The notes under the pieces are model-generated. The model searched no databases and had not been told where the DNA came from. It saw only the letters and a list, made by a program, of their open reading frames with translations. Made by a program: the position numbers and the translations under genes. This document shows positions 1-11,396 of a stretch of 64,000 bases of DNA, one piece after another (position 1 is the stretch's first letter; each line of letters opens with the position of its first letter). Source of the stretch: Heliocidaris tuberculata. Taxonomy: Eukaryota > Echinodermata > Echinoidea > Camarodonta > Echinometridae. The stretch lies in the NCBI GenBank assembly GCA_025618425.1, contig CM046833.1:9837327-9901326 (forward strand), given 5' to 3'.

Positions 1-206
1 GAAAAGAAAAAGAAAAGAAAAATGTGAAATCTTTTTTTACCCTCAATCAAACTTAACTTGCCTTTCGACCAATATAAACCGCATATGTCATTACAGCTTT
101 CGTGCAAAATTTACTCAGCGACAAAAATATTAAATCACTGTTTGTGAGGAAAGTTTTATGATTTAAAAAAAAAAAAAAAAAAAAATCGTACAATTCCCAT
201 TCAGGG
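1..206. other. AT-rich DNA without a gene
   Basis: AT-rich sequence with a purine-rich first 25 bases and a run of 21 A at 165-185. The short minus-strand frame here is broken up by the A run and resembles no known protein. I see no RNA gene or regulatory motif. Confidence 0.7.
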
Positions 207-466
207 CTAATAGGCCATTTTCGTAATGTATTCAAATTTATACACGTTTGCCTATATAGTGACAAACTATCACATTCATCTGTAACAACCTATTCTTTTT
301 CAATAGTCAGAATGTGAATTGCATGTATTAGGCATTGTTAGGTTGGACAAACATTTTGAATTGCCCAGCCTAGCAACACTTAATGTGCAATCTGCATTCT
401 GACTATTGAAATACACTGACTTGTAACAGGTGGACGTAATAGTTCGTTACGAAAATGGCCTATTAG
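207..466. mobile_element. Nested inverted-repeat (foldback) element
   Basis: The outer arms at 207-226 and 447-466 are a perfect 20-bp inverted repeat (starts CTAATAGGCCATTTTC). An inner pair, TTCAATAGTCAGAATG at 299-314 and its complement at 395-410, is perfect over 16 bp. The sequence between the two arm pairs is only weakly complementary. The layout fits a non-autonomous foldback DNA transposon of about 260 bp. No target-site duplication is certain, so the superfamily is open. It has no coding capacity. Confidence 0.7.
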
Positions 467-2278
467 AAAATGTTGTTTATATAATTATCATGTATGTGTA
501 CGCACATTTCGATTAGCGCATAGAAATGACAGAATTGATTAATATTTCATCAAACTTTCAAGACAGAAGTATTCATTTGAATGTTGAAGAGAGATCATGC
601 AAAACGTAAATTACTGCACAGTTAATATTAATTCATTTTTGTCTTTTGGTATTATGTATTCAAATTCATATGTGGTTAATTTCAACAATGATCGCTTGTG
701 TAACAAAATTAGCTCAGGTACAAGTATAAAGAAATACAATGCCCTTCGCGTGTGATTAGATATTACGCTGTCGTATCAATTTTCATAACGCTTTCAAGTA
801 CGCGAAGTTGATATTTCCGTTTTGACGATATTCGATAATTGCTGTAGAATAAATCAGAACTGAATGAGAGGAAATCTCAGAAGTGGGTGAAAAACAAGAA
901 ACGGCGATAACAAATGCGGAAACATGTCGCATTGATCGCATTACAAATTGACTTTGGTTATTAGCTCCCTTTCGTAGAATCTCAAATTAAAGGTATACGT
1001 TTTGAACTTTTATTAATTGAATTACATTTCGCGGGAAATTGGTTTTTGATTGTTCCTATATACATGAAGGGTTTTCAAGCACAGTAAATGTGAAGTTGGT
1101 GCGCAGCAAAATGTAAAAAGAATACCCGTATACAAGCATGGTTATAGAAATAAAGAAATAAATGAGTATGGAATAAAACAAAACAATAAAACAATTTAAG
1201 AAAACAAAGGAGAAGGCATGATATTCCTAAATATTTTATTTAGCATAATATTCTCAAGTATAAACAGATATAATTGGCCATGTGGAAGGATATGTTGTAT
1301 TGATCGACAGTCGATCCGATTTCCTCATCTTTCTGTGCTCATTATGACATTTTAAAAGATAAAATTCGTTTAACAGATGGATGGAACCAATCGAACTAAA
1401 ACAAACATCCGTGCTAAATGTCACCTTTTGGTTATTGTATTTTATTTTCTTGCATTTTTCCTTGCATTTGGGCTATGATGTGAATTACACTAGACCTTCA
1501 GCAGAAGATTAATCATTGAAATTTTGAAATCTTTTCTATTGCCAGACAATAATAAAAACGATTTGAAAAGAAATACATTCCTATCTTGAATAGGCAGCGA
1601 GTAGTAAATTTAAAACCACTATTTTTGTTCCCAGCTGGTTTTTTCCTTGCTTTAAAGCTCTTATTTTGTCTTGTAAGAATGACATGTCAGCAAAAGTAGT
1701 TGGATGCATAATTGAGAAGGCAAAGCAGATTCATTCAGACCATTAAAACAATTATGCTACCGCAGAGTGTTCATTTTCTCTTGAGAATTTTTCTTTTATT
1801 ATTTTCTTTTTTTCAACACCACACACTGCCTTTAATCAGAATATAATTCGGGATGCTGATTCCGCCCTTATCAAAATCAAATATGTGTTCTACCTCCTTT
1901 TGGATGTGGTTTAATCTCTTTGTGTTCCTTTGTCATTTGCTACTGTGTGTAAGGTCGACTAAACTTAGAGAATCAAACGGCTTCATTGGTGCCGTGACTC
2001 AGCAGTTAAACATTGTGACTGTTGATTCCATGAATTCGATATTTACTATTAGTAAAAATAACTTCATGGTAATCCGACTGATTTTACAAATTATATTATA
2101 AAAAAGATCGGTGTCGCATGTGCCTTGCTGGGTTTGAGACAAATATAAATGCCGGCCCTATACATTCCCAGACTCGGATATATGCATGTATACTATAAAA
2201 TATCAACTAAATCACTTGCCTCTGACTGATCATGGGCATTTATTTATCACAATTGCCCAAATTGGGCAAGCTTCTTCT
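467..2278. other. AT-rich DNA, nothing recognisable
   Basis: Low-GC, mostly unique-looking sequence. An open frame at 1853-2101 (82 codons) has no recognisable domain and no convincing splice or start context. I found no inverted repeats above about 10 bp, no tRNA boxes and no long microsatellite. Confidence 0.6.
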
Positions 2279-2280
2279 TC

Positions 2281-2301
2281 TTTTTTTTTTTGGGGGGGGG
2301 G
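2281..2301. repeat. Poly-T/poly-G junction tract
   Basis: Eleven T (extended upstream by CTTCTTCTTC) are followed directly by ten G. The same T-run/G-run arrangement recurs near 8101, 8832, 15918, 19437 and 31490, and as its complement near 52083, so it behaves like a recurrent sequence class. Confidence 0.8.
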
Positions 2302-3160
2302 TTGTTTTTACAGCTACATCACATGAACAAGCTTTATACCTTTGTTTTAAAAAGGGCCAGTGGAATTGTGGTAAGTGTTTTGAAGCCCAATTTGCCTATT
2401 ATGAAGATTTAACTGTTCCCCATAATTTAACTTTGTTGTGAAATTTATATAGTGACGCGATAGAGCACTCCCATATATAGAATACATTAAAATGAAGCAG
2501 CGGCGTTTATGGGACCACTGGGGGTACATGCCCCAATTGATTAATCACACACTCAAAACAAAAAAAACAAAAAAACAAAACAAAAGAACAACAAAACAAA
2601 GTGGAAATAAGAGAGAAAGAAAGGGAAAGGGAAAAGGGAACTTGAAAAGAAGATGGAAATACATCCTCCCACGTCGTCCTCCTAATCAATGGTGCATGAT
2701 GTCAATTTACATTTCATACAAAATGTAAAACCGGTGCCCCCCCCCCGCCCCCTTCCCCCAAATGATGCCAGCTTAGTGCTCCATAAATATCTAGACCCAC
2801 TCTTTTGAATGCCCACCCCTCTTCGAAATACCTTTTTTGTGCAACTCGCTGCCCTCAATTACGTGACTCCTTTAGGGCTGGCTGGTGGACGCACGCTACG
2901 CCACTCTTCAGCGACGGTGTTATTCAACAAACATTATGACGTCATCGAGTTGATCTGTGACGGCATGAGTAACCAAGCTACCTGAACTGTACGGAGGGGC
3001 GTGCCTTGTATCTGGACAACATACATGCAAGATAAACAATGGGCTGTTGGTTCTGTATACATGTATGGATACCCCGCTTGGTGTGGCCTTCAACGTGTCT
3101 CACCCCATGCCCTGTCCTTGTACAATGTACATACATGTATAATGTTACTTTTAATATGAG
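2302..3160. other. No gene; A/C-rich and C-run segments
   Basis: Contains an A-rich, purine-rich stretch (2540-2660), a C-run segment near 2738-2758 and a perfect cAMP-response-element octamer TGACGTCA at 2937-2944. No gene is supported. The octamer's neighbourhood is moderately GC-rich but shows no other promoter sign. Confidence 0.5.
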
Positions 3161-3167
3161 AAAGAGA

Positions 3168-3170
3168 GAT

Positions 3171-3202
<32 letters not shown>

Positions 3203-3203
3203 T

Positions 3204-3235
<32 letters not shown>
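3168..3235. repeat. (GA)n microsatellite
   Basis: About 65 bp of GA dinucleotides with a few interruptions (AAAG, TAAAG). The overlapping Ser-Leu and Arg-Glu open frames on both strands (2978-3398) are artefacts of this tract. Confidence 0.9.
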
Positions 3236-3236
<1 letters not shown>

Positions 3237-3239
3237 AGG

Positions 3240-4120
3240 TGGATGAAAGGTATAATTATGGTGATCAGAGAAAGACAGAAAGCGTGAGAGAGGAGTGGCA
3301 AGACAGGGAGGTGGAAGACGGATGCGTGCTCCTACATGTACATGTATGTATAATGAACGAAATGTTGATGCCGCAAGCCCGCCAGTTTTCATTAACATTC
3401 TTTTGATAGCCTGGATGTTGCTATGTCAGGCATGTCGGAGCAGTGGTTGGGGTGAGGTAGGAAGATCATGGTGTGCAGTATTATTTACAAACATTGTGAT
3501 GTCGTCCCTATGAGCAACCAAGTCCCCAACAAGGCTCCCCCATGAGTAATGAGTTCCTGCTTACTGCTCTATCACTCAGGGGTGGACAAGTCGAAATGAA
3601 TAAGTAGACTGAGGTATTGTTACAGTGTTGTGTCGCTATCATATCCTCATCAAAACAATGATACACCAACGTGTCACAGACCGACCTACTTCCTAGCCGC
3701 CCTTCTTGTTTTAAAATAAAGGGGATGCTGGGTACCACGATATATTATTAGAAAAACAAAACAACAACAACAAAAAACAAAGAAACCTATGGTCATTCTG
3801 GTGTAATTAACTGGAAGGATATTCTAGCAGCTGGGCAGAAATGTTATGTGGAAATATGAATTGCTCTTGAAATACTCTCTTTTTAAAATATTACTTATTA
3901 GAAGAAGAAGAAGAAAAAGAAGATAATTAGGCCAAATAATGGAGTCCCATGAGTTTTGTCTATGGAGAGTTCTTATCATTTGTTGTGTGATTTTCGTGGT
4001 TATCCACATACTATTTACTATTCAGGAGGAATATCTTCTCTCACATCATAAACCAAAGTAAAAAAAACAAAAAAACAAAACAAAAACAAAAACAAACAAT
4101 AAAACAATCCATCTACTTTT
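3240..4120. other. No gene recognised
   Basis: Mixed sequence with a TACATGTACATGTATGTA palindromic stretch near 3331-3350, the motif GTTGCTATGTC near 3415 (also found in the 62-bp minisatellite and one MITE family), a short GAAGAA run at 3901-3921 and A/C-rich DNA at 4060-4105. None of the short frames is recognisable. Confidence 0.5.
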
Positions 4121-4400
4121 CACAACTCTGTCAAGTTCCTTGAGTGTTTGATCCAACACGTCCCTCTCGCTCGGAGAAGGTCGCACGACATTGCAGCTGC
4201 CCTTGCGAGTTTGGTGTTTCCAAGTGGAGCTGATTGTATTGCGTCAATGCCGCACTATGCTGTCCCGCCCTTGAACTAGCGCGCCAAGGTAGCCGTACCG
4301 CTAGGGAGCGGGAGCTTCGGAGAAAGGAATGGTATCCACTAGCTTGCAGGGCAATGCAGGCTCAAAACCTTGTCAGGCGTAAGTAACGTACATGACATCT
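4121..4400. other. GC-richer block with overlapping short open frames
   Basis: This block is clearly GC-richer than its surroundings and lacks simple repeats. On the plus strand one frame is open from about 4102 to 4278 (about 59 codons). On the minus strand two frames are open for 40-65 codons, one containing SERDVLDQTLKELDRVVKSR. A possible donor CGTAAGTAAC follows near 4379. Open frames on both strands are expected in GC-rich DNA, so this may be an exon, a decayed transposon fragment or chance. No family is recognised. Confidence 0.25.
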
Positions 4401-4438
4401 AAAAAGGAAGAAAGAGAGAAAGAAAGGGGGATAAGGAA

Positions 4439-4620
4439 GAATTTTCATTCTATTTTCACTCCCTCTTGAATCACGTCAGTGATCACTTGTTTCGGAGTGA
4501 ATAACTACAGTATTTATTTTAGAGCGCTATCTGAGAGAGAAATAGTGAATTTTCATTCTACTTTGATGTAGGCCTATTCACTATATTTCCACTTCACCGG
4601 GGAGTCAGTGATCACTCGAT
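4439..4620. repeat. Dispersed repeat, copy 1 (second copy at 35124)
   Basis: The order of words GAATTTTCAYTCT, TTTTCAC, GTCACGTCAGTGATC, GGAGTGAATAA, then GTGAATTYTA and GGGGAGTCA recurs at 35124-35287 in the same orientation. Within this copy GAATTTTCATTCTA and AGTCAGTGATCACT appear twice, so it looks like two half-units. No terminal inverted repeat is clear and the family is unknown. Confidence 0.6.
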
Positions 4621-5136
4621 TTGTATGTGTGTGGTGTCTGAACTGTAAGACTAACCTTGTAGACTGCATAATAACAGTATTGTAGAGGTCCAGACAGCCA
4701 GCTAGTTGCAAAGTTAGGATCGACTGAAGGCTTTGTTGAATTGTGTCAAAGTGCCAGAAAGAAGTCTATGTCTTTAGACTACACATCTACGGCAACCAAC
4801 TGCACACAATGTCGTGGAATGTCACTTTAGGGTAGTCTACCTGTCAGACAAGGTCAATGTCTTTTATTCACAGTAGTTGAACTTGAAAGGGCAACCGTGT
4901 GTGTACATTGCAGCTCGAACTATATAGGGTCACGGTAAGTTTGCAACAACTGTCACTATACACCAGAGTGGACCAGTGTTCATAATCATGATAATGGCGA
5001 AGTCTTGGACAACCATGTCAGATTAACGAATACCTTTCTGTTTTTGCTTGCTCCATGATGGTTTCAGAAGCCCTCACGACCCCACCCCCTCTAATGATGT
5101 TTGTGTTTTATAGCCAGGTTGTTCCGACCACTTGAC
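4621..5136. other. No gene recognised
   Basis: Unique-looking sequence with no long open frame, microsatellite or inverted repeat. A weak donor-like CACGGTAAGTTTG lies near 4931 without a matching exon. Confidence 0.5.
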
Positions 5137-5140
5137 TTAA

Positions 5141-5441
5141 AGTGACAGTAAATTGGAGCTCTTAAATAGCGCAATCTTTCAACATGAATTGATAAGTGTC
5201 TGTGCCTCTCATTTTCCAGTCATGCCCCATCCTAGCTTGTAAAATCATAGCATGCTACCTGCACACAATTTTCCACAATGCCGAGTCAAAAATAATAGTT
5301 TGAAATATAAAATTGCCTATTATTCCAAGCAAGCCGTTTGTCAAAATTGAAAATGAAATGCAATTAATTTTCAAATTATGAGCTTAATTTGGCGATCACT
5401 GTAAGATGGCACTGTTCAAATTTTGCCGGTTTAATGCCACT
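5141..5441 (+). mobile_element. TTAA-flanked MITE, family T4 copy 1
   Basis: Begins AGTGACAGTAAATTGG directly after TTAA (5137-5140) and ends with the decayed complement TTTAATGCCACT. A reverse-complement copy lies at 54446-54740 with TTAA intact on both sides, and the two align through the middle (for example GATCACTGTAAGATGGC here against GCCATCTTACAGTGACC there). TTAA target sites are typical of the piggyBac and Kolobok superfamilies. It has no coding capacity. The right-hand TTAA has decayed in this copy. Confidence 0.75.
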
Positions 5442-6163
5442 TCACTTGCATGAATTTATGATTCCAACACAAAGATGAATATTCCAAGGTCCTATACCCT
5501 TTGGCCCAACGTAAGTATGTTCTTCTCCGAACGAGACAGTTGTCAGCCTCTTAAAATTTCAAGGATCCATTCCGAGTTCAAGAACCTCCCTGATCGACGC
5601 TTTCCCTCTCAGGATATATCTGTGAAATGTCTGTCAAATCTCTGGCTGTGGAGAAGGGAAGGGGAGGGGAATGGAGAATGAAAGAGAGAAAGAGAGAGGG
5701 GAAAGGCATCGCCGAAAGAGGATGATAGTTACGACCCCTTTAAAAACCACCTTTTTACACCCACCATTCAATGGACTTTTTTTAAATCCACCTATTGTAG
5801 ATCGATGCCCCTGCCCCCCTCCCATTAGAACCGTCACAGCTCCCCCCCCCCCCCTTCCTGCACCCTCGGCCTCCGAAGTATAGGGAACACTCAATGGCTG
5901 GACCCATGCACGCTACACCTCTGCCTCCATCTTGCCTCCATACCCGAATCTAGTTTCTTCCAGGAACCCTTGATAATGTTGATGACGAGCTCGAAATTGA
6001 ATCACAATCTTGATTGATTGATGAACAATTCTTTTGAACAAAAGTTAGATACATGTACATGTATAATGATAGCGAACTGCTGTATACAAATCAATGCGAT
6101 TCATGTCTTGCGTTGAAATTCACTATTCTCTATATACTTTTTATAAATTATATACAACTTTGT

Positions 6164-6195
<32 letters not shown>

Positions 6196-6526
6196 TGATA
6201 TACGTATATACGTGATTGACAGGTTCAATGCTGCGGTTGCTGTGAGGATTTAGGTCCTTCCATGAAAGTGACGTCATTTGAGGAGTGACTTACATACGCA
6301 GTCAAGTGGCACGGGAAATAAAGAAATTAATATCTGTATCACTTGAGCCTTGGGAAATATTACTAGTGCTTGCTTTATAATGGACCCGTATTGCCTTTCA
6401 ATGTGGTTCAATGACTTGAAGAATAAACCTACATGTACATTTTATACTGATGAAACTTAATCGGACATTGGTTTGGGAGAGAGGAAAAACGACTTCGGAT
6501 ATGCACTGAGTGGTACTTGTGTAGGC
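5442..6526. other. No gene; poly-C and poly-T runs
   Basis: Holds a GA-rich stretch (5646-5715), a C14-class run near 5841, a 24-nt poly-T near 6170-6193, a TACATGTACATGTA palindrome near 6049 and a TGACGTCA octamer at 6269-6276. The frame starting at 5475 runs into a possible donor AACGTAAGTATG near 5508, but nothing identifies a gene. Confidence 0.45.
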
Positions 6527-6675
6527 TAGTTTGCAGGCACACACCCTGGTCAGTCGTAAAAGAATGTCTGCACTGTAAGACTACCATAGGCCCAGTCGGT
6601 AGCTGGGTTAGGCTTCTCTCAAGACACAATGATTTTCTGATAAAGTGTCAAATTAGGGTCTGTGTTTGCAGACTG
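6527..6675 (-). mobile_element. MITE of the 9-bp-duplication family (short subfamily, copy A)
   Basis: Terminal repeats TAGTTTGCAGGCACACACCC and the complement of AGGGTCTGTGTTTGCAGACT bound a 149-bp element. Flanks TGTGTAGGC (6518-6526) and CTTGTAGGC (6676-6684) match at 7 of 9 positions and look like an aged 9-bp target duplication. Its interior (ATCAGAAAATCATTGTGTC, seen here in complement) is shared with copies at 25698 and 34227, so it lies in the opposite orientation to them. It is non-coding. A 9-bp duplication suggests a Mutator-like source. Confidence 0.8.
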
Positions 6676-6684
6676 CTTGTAGGC

Positions 6685-7310
6685 CTATCGACTTTCTATT
6701 GTTTCATGACTGTGTTCCTTTGCAATTCTTACACTTTTTTCAATTTTATTTTTGTTGGTCCCTTCGATAGTCCGATAAGTTTCCTGAAAAAAAGATTTTC
6801 CTTCTGAAGATAATTCTTATTTCACCCTGTTTATACAATTTTCCTATTTTTATTTTTGATTTAGTTTGGTCAACCATAATAATTACTACCGCAATATATC
6901 TAATGAAATCCATTCAAATCAAATAAAAATGCAAGTTATAAGACGTGTGCCAAAATACAATGTGGCCTTCCATGATAGTAATTTTGTAAATTGCTGATCC
7001 GGATGACTTCAAACATATGTTTTGATAATTCCATGTCGTTTCGACCCGATATCAAATTAATTTGGTCGGGAATTACTGGCCGTGGTGCAATCTCTTTGTT
7101 CTCACTGTCATTTAGTCTCATCTTCAGACGCACACGTGTCAGTACGATCTGTCATGAGAGTTTTTTTTTTCTTTTTTTCTTCTTTTTTTTTCGATTGCAC
7201 TGCAATTGCCCCTAATATTTTTTATTTTTGAAATCGAATGGTTTAGGCCCTGTGAAATATTTACAAATCATGTGAGTTGGATACTGATGAAGAGATGGAG
7301 AATTGAAATC
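6685..7310. other. No gene recognised
   Basis: AT-rich, with a T-rich tract at 7161-7191. Short frames at 6936-7215 have no recognisable features. Confidence 0.5.
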
Positions 7311-7545
7311 AAAGAGAAATGGGGGGGGGGGGCGTGAAAGGTAGGGGGAAAAGGGATTAGAGGAAAAAGTGGGATGGGCTAAGCCAGGATATAGAGAGGT
7401 GGGGATGAAGGGGAAATATACAATGTATAAGGGATGATTGAGAAGGATGAAAAGAGAGAAAATGATGGGGATCGAGAGAGACAGAGAGAGGGGGGGGGGG
7501 GGGAGATGAAGGGGGGGGGAGGGGAGGGGAGGAGAGCAAATTATA
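7311..7545. repeat. Purine-rich tract with poly-G and GA runs
   Basis: The plus strand is almost entirely A and G, with G runs at 7321-7332, 7490-7503 and 7511-7519 and GA repeats between. Such polypurine tracts can adopt triplex or G-quadruplex structure. The apparent minus-strand Pro/Ser frame is an artefact. Confidence 0.8.
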
Positions 7546-9363
7546 AAGGGCTGTATAAATGCAAAGTTTGTAACCTGGGGTCTTCAAGGAGGGGGCATGC
7601 ACCGGCTTCGCCCTGTACCGGACACGCCATTGTTATTATGAGAGTTTACACTTAATTAAAGGAATTGGGGTGGGGATATGTAAGTGATAGCATATTATTT
7701 AAGTTTTTTTCTTCCTCGGATCAATCTGAAAAAGTGACCTGGAAATGTTGGAGTGCGGCCGCCATAATTTTCACTGCGCCTGCCTGGTTTGATCACGTAT
7801 CAAAACAAGCAATGGAGATCGCTATGATGCTATACACCCACTTGAACTTACGGAAATAAAGGTGTGATCTTTCGCTTCTTTTGTGATGAGATTTGCAATG
7901 TTTTAAAAAATGGGGGTGACTTGGAACACGAGAAATGCAAGAAATCAAACTAAATGGGCGTTCGTTAGAAACAAGAGTAATTATTGAGCCTCCTTGAAAG
8001 ACCCAAAATAGGGATCCTTGATAATGTCATGAGCTTCCTTGAAATAGTAAAGAATATTTTACTATCTATACATTAAGTACTTTTTCATCTTTGGTGTTGA
8101 TTTTTTTTTTTGGGGGGGGGGAGGGGGGCATGGTTATATGCGTTTTCTGCGCTATAGAGGGTCATTTTTAAATCTTGGAACAGTATGCGTTATTCGTCAT
8201 GATTCACAGTGATGTATCTCAAAGGGCACAGACATTATTAAAGGGCCCCCTTGATTAATTCTCGTATGAATTCATGTGCTGTTCTAAAATTATCATTGTG
8301 ATTTATTTGAGTCGACCAAGCGTCGGAGAAGGCGAGATTGCAAAAGTTCGCATTTGACAGTTCAACCCCGCCCAATCTGCTGTCAATACGGTATTAACTC
8401 TCCTTCTGATCGCTATGATCAAAATTATATCACCCATATCGGTTACACGCGATTATTACCTGTGACGAGACAATGTACTATCAAGTACATTCGTGGTCTT
8501 GGACTGCAGTCGTTTTGAATATTTAGTGACGGGAGTTTTTAGTTTTGTTAGTATAGTAGTTAGGGAGATGCATAGATGAATTCACGAGGGAAGGGGGGGG
8601 GGGGTTGGGTATGGACAGAAACTATAAACATAAAAATGGACATCTCTTTTGGTAGTCATTGACGGAAAGATTTCTCATTATTTCTTTACGTAAGTTGTTT
8701 ATTTTCATTTTCGTGGGATGTTTTGGATAACAGACGTTTGTTTGATGCTAGAAAACCGAGTAGCATGCTGCCCTGTGCATCTTTTCCGATAGACTTGGGC
8801 AGAGGCGACGCTAGATTAATTTTTTCCCACGTTTTTTTTTTTTTTTGGGGGGGGGGGGTTGCCCACAAGGATTGAAAGAAAAAAAATCATCAGGTACAAA
8901 TTTTTCATGGATGAATGTTTCATATTTTTCCTAACAGACAGACAGACACACACAGAGAGGTTCTCGGAAAATACCGAAAATGAATATTGAAGGGGGGGGG
9001 GGGGGTGTTCATCGTAAAGTGATGACTGCTTCCCCTATTCCCAACCCCATTCTCCCCAATAAATCGGTCAATCACTGCATTTTCTTGTATTTCAGATTTA
9101 CAAAATGGATTATTTTGATGTGGATTTAATGAAGCGGTTTCGTTGCGAAGACTGGGTGTCTTCTATTTTAGGGCGTGTGACGTTTCCCAATCGGTGACCC
9201 GCGAAATACGGAAGGCGAAGGTCAGGCGACGGTAGGGCCTCGCAAGGCGACTAATATTTTGATTGAATAATTGATGGCTGCTAAGCCTGTGAATGATGTT
9301 GCACAAAGACATGGGCTTTAGCATGGCTTTAGTCACACAATCCCGTCTCTCCCTCATCTCTCC
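7546..9363. other. No gene; T/G junction tracts
   Basis: Two poly-T/poly-G junctions (8101-8121 and 8832-8859) and a 13-14 nt G run near 8992-9005. The rest is unique-looking and AT-rich. Open frames at 7665-7859 and 8686-8868 show no domain. Confidence 0.5.
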
Positions 9364-9364
9364 G

Positions 9365-9391
<27 letters not shown>
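9364..9391. repeat. (CT)n microsatellite
   Basis: An uninterrupted run of CT dinucleotides, about 28 bp, lying between CCGT words. The Arg-Glu frame on the minus strand here is a by-product. Confidence 0.9.
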
Positions 9392-9395
<4 letters not shown>

Positions 9396-9476
9396 CCTCT
9401 CTGTGTATTTTGTATTTCATGTTTCTCTCCCTCATCTCCTATTCTCCACCATCTTCCTCTAGATCCCTTCTGTCCT

Positions 9477-9692
9477 GGGGGGTGTTTCACAGAGAGTTAA
9501 GTTTGACTTAAAGTCGTACTTAAATTCCTTGTTGCGTGCGGTATATGACACGTCACCGCATTGGTCAGATCATGCTCAGGGGACGCGCGCTATTGGGTAA
9601 TCTACCAATGAGATTACGCGTTTAATACCGTATGCGCATTTGCACTTACGCATGACTTCAAGTCAAACTTAACTCTTTGTGAAACAGCCCCC
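9477..9692. mobile_element. MITE with GGGGGTGTTTCA termini, copy 1
   Basis: The left arm (GTTTCACAGAGAGTTAAG, then TTTGACTTAAAGTC) is complementary to the right arm ending TTAACTCTTTGTGAAACAGC, giving about 40 bp of imperfect terminal repeat. A second, highly similar copy is at 53674-53908 with the same interior, including GGTCAGATCATGCTCAGGGG and GAGATTACGCGTTTAATACC. It is non-coding. The target duplication is unclear because G and C runs blur the ends, so the superfamily is unresolved. Confidence 0.8.
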
Positions 9693-11340
9693 TGTTCTCC
9701 CTTTCCATCCGTGACATCTTTTCTCCCTACCCCCCCCCCCCCCATTTCATCTCGCCCCACTCTCTTTTTTTGCTTTCTCTTTCTTTCTCTCTCTCTCTCT
9801 CTCTCTCTTTCATTCTCATTCTTCCTAAATGAAAACGAAAGAAGAAGGAGTGAGTCCGCACTGAATCGCTCTGTGCCCCGTTGCGAGTCCCGATCAAAGT
9901 TGATTTTTCTTTTAGGGGGGGATTTCATTTTCGTTTCGATTTTTCGCCCTTTTGTGATTGATACTCCACCGCGACAAAGATCATTTGCCAACAGATCGTC
10001 ATTTCAGAGTTACCCAGCGTAGCGTGATGACGTTGAGTTTTGATTGTACCGGATGATTACACGGTAACAGGATTGTTGTGTTATTTCTAAATACTGGATA
10101 TTTACTTTGCGATTACCCAAATTGTACAATTGACTTCTGTTATAGTGGAGTGGGGTCTGCGGGGACTTTATACGCAAAGATCAGGTAGACATTCACTGTT
10201 TTATGTACGGCTTAGTATAATGATTGTTTATGCTGCATTATTGACCAACACCTAAAATGCTTCACACTGAAAATCATTGCCACTTTTGCCTACACTGAGG
10301 TCTATAATGACTGATCTCAGTCAGCAGTCACTGTTTCTTCATTTTTGTCGTTTTTTAATAGTCTTGTATACTTTTATTGTGTTGACGTACATGTTCGCCG
10401 TTCTTAATATTTTCTTTGTCCCTGTACCAGTCATTTCATAATGCGGAGGTCATGATACGCAATTGGGGTTACGTTTGGGTTTTCCCCGAAAATGAAAAAA
10501 AGGGGGGGGGGGTAATATAGTATGATATTTTGTTGTTGTTTCAAATGACTTGTTTATAAGATAACAAACAAAAATCGGTGCTACAAAGTGATGAGGAACA
10601 TCTAAAGAAGAAGTCCACCAACTGATTGAGAATGTTTGGTGGAATCATTAATCATGGGACTGAACAGGAATTAGGACTACAGCTCCAATAAACTCCCAAG
10701 AGGAAGTCTGGATTCCTGTATTGTCATCAATCGGAACCATTCACGATATTTTATATTCATGATATTTCCCACTTAATGATTGGCATTTACAAAGATCGGA
10801 AAGCCTTGTCAATATTTATTTTGTGTATATGTTATACTCTATTACTTAGTTTACTTTATTTACTTTTGTCAGTTTCCTTTGTATTTCATTCATTTCATGT
10901 TCTAACATGTTCTGCAACTTCCGATTATTGCTTTTGCCAGCTCTATCTCAAGTACGTTTTTGAACATACAACATATCTATAATAGATAACAGCGTTTACT
11001 TTGATACTGTGAACTACTTCATTCGGTATAATAGCTGTATGTGAGTAGTTATCAAAGTAAAAATATCGCACATGGTTTCGTTATCTGTTTTGATTTAGCC
11101 ATTACTCATCGCCGGTATTTCCGCTTCTCAACGCCCACGTTATAAGCATTGTTCTGGAAATCATTGTATCCTATACGCTCCATGTACATATTGTGTAGGC
11201 CTATATAATAATACTTTATTTGCAGTAAAGACGGGGATGTAATGGATCTGTTTTTTTTGGATAAACTTCGTTGCTCTTTTTTGTCTGACCCATTTATTTC
11301 TCACCGTGTAATATTTGCGTTTCAGATAGTTTGTTTTCCT

Positions 11341-11344
<4 letters not shown>
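9693..11344. other. No gene; C run plus (CT)n, and a small inverted repeat
   Basis: A 14-nt C run and CT repeats lie at 9730-9810; the frames over them are artefacts. TTACTTTGATA...ACTACTT near 10996-11017 is complementary to GAGTAGTTATCAAAGTAA near 11043-11060, possibly a decayed MITE. The remainder is AT-rich and unrecognised. Confidence 0.45.

Positions 11345-11392
<48 letters not shown>
11345..11392. repeat. (GT)n microsatellite
   Basis: About 24 uninterrupted GT units. Val-Cys and His-Thr frames on the two strands are by-products. Confidence 0.95.
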
Positions 11393-11396
<4 letters not shown>

